A stretch of DNA of 64,000 bases, from positions 11,138-75,137 of the forward strand of contig USGU01000010.1 of the NCBI GenBank assembly GCA_900554415.1, given 5' to 3'. The first letter of the stretch is position 1; each line of letters opens with the position of its first letter. Origin of the DNA: an uncultured Lachnospiraceae bacterium. GTDB lineage: Bacteria; Bacillota; Clostridia; Lachnospirales; Lachnospiraceae. A model generated the notes under the pieces. That model saw nothing but the letters and a program-made list of their open reading frames with translations. It had not been told where the DNA came from and searched no databases. Positions 61,666 through 64,000 of the stretch are shown here, piece after piece. Both the position numbers and the translations under genes were made by a program.

Positions 61666-61705
61666 AGTGTGTACTGAGACCTCGGCATAAATAGAAAAAT
61701 GGGTT

Positions 61706-61790
61706 TGGGGAATCCCCAGCAAGATGAAAACCTGATGAGAGAATATTGTGATGAAAGACAATATTGTTAAACACAGGTGGATCTTGCTCT
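61706..61790 (+). ncRNA. Twin RNA structure, copy 2
   Basis: P1 TGGGG/CCCCA (61706-61718), P2 GCAAGAT/ATCTTGC (61719-61725 with 61781-61787), P3 ACCTG/CAGGT (61730-61734 with 61774-61778) and P4 AATATTGT/ACAATATT (61742-61749 with 61758-61765). P3 and P4 differ fully in sequence from copy 1 yet pair, which is covariation. The closing GGTGGATCTTGCTCT is identical to copy 1. Confidence 0.6.
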
Positions 61791-62421
61791 GGGGTAAGAA
61801 AGAAGTATCTTTATATTATCAAAATGATATTTGGAGTTTATGTTGTTGGAAAGTCGTAAGCAGGAAGATAACTTCAAGTTGTTGGTGCAAATATAATGAA
61901 TAGAAGTGTCCAGTACATTTTTGGTGATGGGTATTTTGGTGGAATCCATTTTTATTTATTTTTGAATAATAAAATTTTGAATCTGCAGCCGATTCTGCCT
62001 GCCGGACAATGTTTTTAGATATCTGTAAACGTCACGGACCGGAACTTGATGAAGAACCATCGGATGATGGAAGAAAGTATTTGGAAACACGATAGAAGCA
62101 AACGCTGTACTTATCGTCTTGTCTGGCAGGGAAGATTATTAGGCATTAACCAGAGAGATATCGGCAGAGAAAACAGAAGTGATAGACAATGATATTTGTT
62201 AGATATGCTTCTTGTCATTAGCTGCATCATATTAAAACGCTTTCTACGTTAAAAAAGTGCTGTGATCACAAGGCTTTTTGCAAGCAAAAATGAAAAGGCT
62301 ATATATAGGTAGCCTGTGAAACTGGAAGTGCCCATTTTGGGCCTGATTTAAAGAATAATGTTCTGACAGAGACCAATGGAATGACTCTCTGCTGGGGCTC
62401 CAAAAGAAAGGAGAAATGATT

Positions 62422-62589
62422 ATGGAAAAAATGATGAATACAAAAACAGAGGGTAACACATTTACAAAGAAAATCGGGCAGACAGTCTATGTTGTCCGTT
62501 ATCATTTCAATGAAAATGCAAAGGAAACAATGCAGGAGAAGATTAACCGGATGCTGGTTACAGAAGCAAGTCGACAGGCAGTGTATTAA
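62422..62589 (+). CDS. TnpW-like transposon-encoded small protein
   Basis: 55 residues. The core TKKIGQTVYVVRYHFNENAK, then ETMQEKINRML, matches the TnpW family of small proteins encoded by Tn4451-like and related conjugative or mobilisable elements. AAAGGAG lies before the ATG. Function in transposition is not established. It marks this area as element-derived. Its neighbours are gene fragments, so this may be a residue of a nested, decayed element. Confidence 0.75.
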   Translation: MEKMMNTKTEGNTFTKKIGQTVYVVRYHFNENAKETMQEKINRMLVTEASRQAVY

Positions 62590-62662
62590 AATTAGGTGGA
62601 TGTAATTGAAGAAAAAATATGATATCATGTGAGTAACAAATCGGTATTTGGAGGTAATTTAA

Positions 62663-62902
62663 ATGGAAAACAAAATTATAGGTGCTATTTTCTGTTTCAT
62701 GTCAGCAGTTTTAATTTCTGCACGATATATTTCTGCTGCGATATTTATGAGTGGAGTAGTTTCGTGGAATGCCACTTTATTTGCAGCCGGTCTTGAATGT
62801 GTAGGTCCTTTTTTAGCAATAGCGGCTGGTATTGCGTTTATTATTGGAATCCTTTTTCTGGGATATGGGCTGTATCTGGATATTAAAAAGATGAAGAAGT
62901 AG
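62663..62902 (+). CDS. Small membrane protein, 79 residues
   Basis: Two or three hydrophobic segments (about 5-30, 38-68) and a basic tail (DIKKMKK). GGAGG before the ATG. No known family. AT-rich; part of the accessory end region. Confidence 0.7.
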   Translation: MENKIIGAIFCFMSAVLISARYISAAIFMSGVVSWNATLFAAGLECVGPFLAIAAGIAFIIGILFLGYGLYLDIKKMKK

Positions 62903-62970
62903 AACAATTCCCATTTATTGGGAAGTCGCTGAGAACGAAAAATCGGAATTTGTGTGTGGAGGTGATGGTT

Positions 62971-63405
62971 GTGAAGAAAAAAGTAACAATAGCGTTTGTC
63001 ATCACTGGCATTCTTGCTATAAGTACAATGATTATATTTTCAACATATAAGTCTTCGGAAGCCTATCGAAAAGCAAAAGCAAAGACACAGTGGGAGTGTT
63101 CTGTGGTCTGTGCGGAAAAGTCAACGCCTGATTCCTATGTAATTACATATTCTGACGCAAAAATTTTGTCTAATACAGGCGTGTTGACAGTCCAGAACAG
63201 AAACGATTTTGACATTACTGTACATCTGCTCTGTGAAGGAAAACAGGAACTTGTATCTGACAGTATTCCTGCTGGCGGTTGCTATTCTTTTCAGAATGTT
63301 ACAGATAAAGAATACACGGTAGGTATTCATGCTGAGGTTGATGAAAATACGGATATAAAAGCATTTGTATATGATGGAAAAGACACTGAACCATATACAA
63401 GATAA
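62971..63405 (+). CDS. Secreted or membrane-anchored hypothetical protein
   Basis: 144 residues from a GTG start (GGAGG eight bases upstream; an in-frame ATG at 62965 is too close). One N-terminal membrane segment or signal (about 5-27), then a soluble domain with strands (GVLTVQNRNDFDITVHLLCEGKQELVSDSIPAGGCYSF). Two pairs of Cys may bond. Not recognised. Confidence 0.65.
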   Translation: MKKKVTIAFVITGILAISTMIIFSTYKSSEAYRKAKAKTQWECSVVCAEKSTPDSYVITYSDAKILSNTGVLTVQNRNDFDITVHLLCEGKQELVSDSIPAGGCYSFQNVTDKEYTVGIHAEVDENTDIKAFVYDGKDTEPYTR

Positions 63406-63476
63406 ATGGTTTCTAATTGCAAGATAAATTCCAGTCTGTAGGGATGAAAATTTGAAGTTATAAGGGGGAAGCACAG

Positions 63477-63827
63477 ATGAAAAAAAAGATTTCAATATTA
63501 TTATGCATATCGTTGTTTTTATTTTCTGGCTGTAGTAAAAAAATTCCATCATTGAATGTAGTGAGTGAAAATGGAAGTGAATGGGCACAAGAAGAACTTC
63601 AAGGCTATAAATTAGATGATTTTGTTAATGCGTGGGGGACTTCCGAAGATAATTGGAAAACTGCTGAAGCAGAAGATGTAGTGAGTGAAAACGGATATCT
63701 CTGGCTTGTTGATAACGATAAAACTACAGCAATAATTGTTTATGTTAGTAATGAAGAAGAATTTCAATCAATTGCTATTAGTAAAGATGTTATTAAGGAC
63801 AATTACGGCACATTTATAGTCAAATAA
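63477..63827 (+). CDS. Small lipoprotein
   Basis: 116 residues. The signal ends in a lipobox FSGC (Cys19). The mature part has two copies of VVSENG (residues about 28-33 and 68-73) and a predicted beta-rich domain. AGGGGGAAG precedes the ATG. No known family; it appears to be an accessory element gene or an anti-phage/surface lipoprotein by location only. Confidence 0.7.
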   Translation: MKKKISILLCISLFLFSGCSKKIPSLNVVSENGSEWAQEELQGYKLDDFVNAWGTSEDNWKTAEAEDVVSENGYLWLVDNDKTTAIIVYVSNEEEFQSIAISKDVIKDNYGTFIVK

Positions 63828-63903
63828 TGATATTACAAAGGTTTAGAAGAGTGTCGATAAATATCAGTTTGTCGTTCTAAAAATTCAACTGAATAATCCC
63901 AGC

Positions 63904-63952
63904 AAAAACCGCTGCTACATGGAAGCTAACAAACCATGCAACAGCGGTTTTT
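63904..63952 (+). terminator. Terminator at the window end
   Basis: AAAAACCGCTG pairs with CAGCGGTTTTT, with an inner CATGG/CCATG, forming a long near-perfect hairpin with flanking T. Confidence 0.8.
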
Positions 63953-64000
63953 CTTTACCGTTTTTTCCTCTGACTGATAGGCGTTCCCATTTTCTTTGAT

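Larger units (their letters stand above)
61176..62421. other. Gene-poor region with RNA structures and gene fragments
   Basis: No complete gene is supported. It holds hairpins at 61461-61517, two tandem RNA-like structures at 61573-61790, and short fragments near 61,970-62,190 with codon-like stretches (MFLDICKRHGPELDEEP; LVWQGRLLGINQRDIG) that resemble broken mobilisation or transposon genes. The first may derive from a plasmid mobilisation protein, but this is not certain. The remainder is AT-rich and shows nothing more. Confidence 0.5.

Noticed and set aside
61730..61778. CTGATGAG and GAAA, resembling a hammerhead ribozyme core
   Set aside because: The segment between them cannot form the required stem II; the local pairing follows a different fold shared with copy 1.
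1..64000. tRNA, rRNA, CRISPR arrays or IS elements with terminal repeats
   Set aside because: None seen on reading both strands; small or divergent ones could be missed without a covariance or repeat search.

Overview
The window looks like chromosome of a low-GC, anaerobic, spore-forming Firmicute, most likely a gut Lachnospiraceae (Blautia/Dorea/Mediterraneibacter-like). This is an inference from gene content: BofA-like and CwlD-like sporulation proteins, a PerR-type regulator next to an N-terminal-rubredoxin rubrerythrin, a DUF1858 protein, MecA, a Cna-B sortase pilus, strong AGGAGG ribosome binding sites and AT-rich intergenic DNA. No rRNA, tRNA or CRISPR array was seen.

Layout. 1-13 kb: an ECF sigma/anti-sigma pair, a self-inhibited Fic protein, a MerR regulator with a 19-bp-spacer promoter, a cell-wall-anchored surface protein, a heterodimeric ABC exporter, a broken trpA remnant, a Lon-like ATPase without protease domain, and an amidase lipoprotein. 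13-24.9 kb: a MATE pump with its MarR repressor, rubrerythrin and PerR, an SH3-NlpC/P60 wall hydrolase with WalR-like boxes, a DnaA-box cluster, MecA, a GH18 protein, CwlD, a TsaC/Sua5 protein fused to a degenerate phosphatase domain, and a hemolysin III (TrhA) protein. 24.9-32 kb (minus strand): one long operon running GGDEF-like protein, ECF sigma factor, membrane protein, transglutaminase lipoprotein, GspF/PilC, four pilin-like proteins and a PilT-like ATPase, a minimal type IV pilus-like machine. 32-48.9 kb (plus strand): a BTAD regulator followed by two small related proteins, a 1,903-residue von Willebrand/Cna-B tip adhesin, a backbone pilin, two class C sortases, an accessory pilin, two SipW-type (TasA/CalY-like) proteins, two further surface proteins, a SipW-type and a LepB-type signal peptidase, and a BofA-like protein. 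This looks like a combined covalent pilus and TasA-type fibre locus with its own processing enzymes.

49.1-51.0 kb holds the start of a Tad (Flp) pilus locus: a TadZ-like protein and a CpaF/TadA ATPase that stops abruptly at about 51,010, inside a conserved stretch after Walker B. From there to the window end the DNA is accessory. A minus-strand cassette (56.3 to 51.5 kb) encodes a large serine recombinase whose C-terminal half resembles two stand-alone downstream proteins, followed by two ParB-like proteins. Around and beyond it lie two XRE repressors with dyad operators, small hypothetical genes, an MmeI-like single-chain restriction-modification enzyme, a 1.2-kb gene-poor stretch with two tandem, apparently covarying RNA structures, a TnpW-like transposon protein and small membrane or lipoproteins. 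The simplest reading is a mobile defence-carrying element integrated into cpaF, with its far end outside the window.

The strongest candidates for undescribed biology are the recombinase/shared-domain/ParB cassette (51.5-56.3 kb), the twin RNA structures (61.57-61.79 kb), and the mixed sortase-pilus/TasA/SipW locus.
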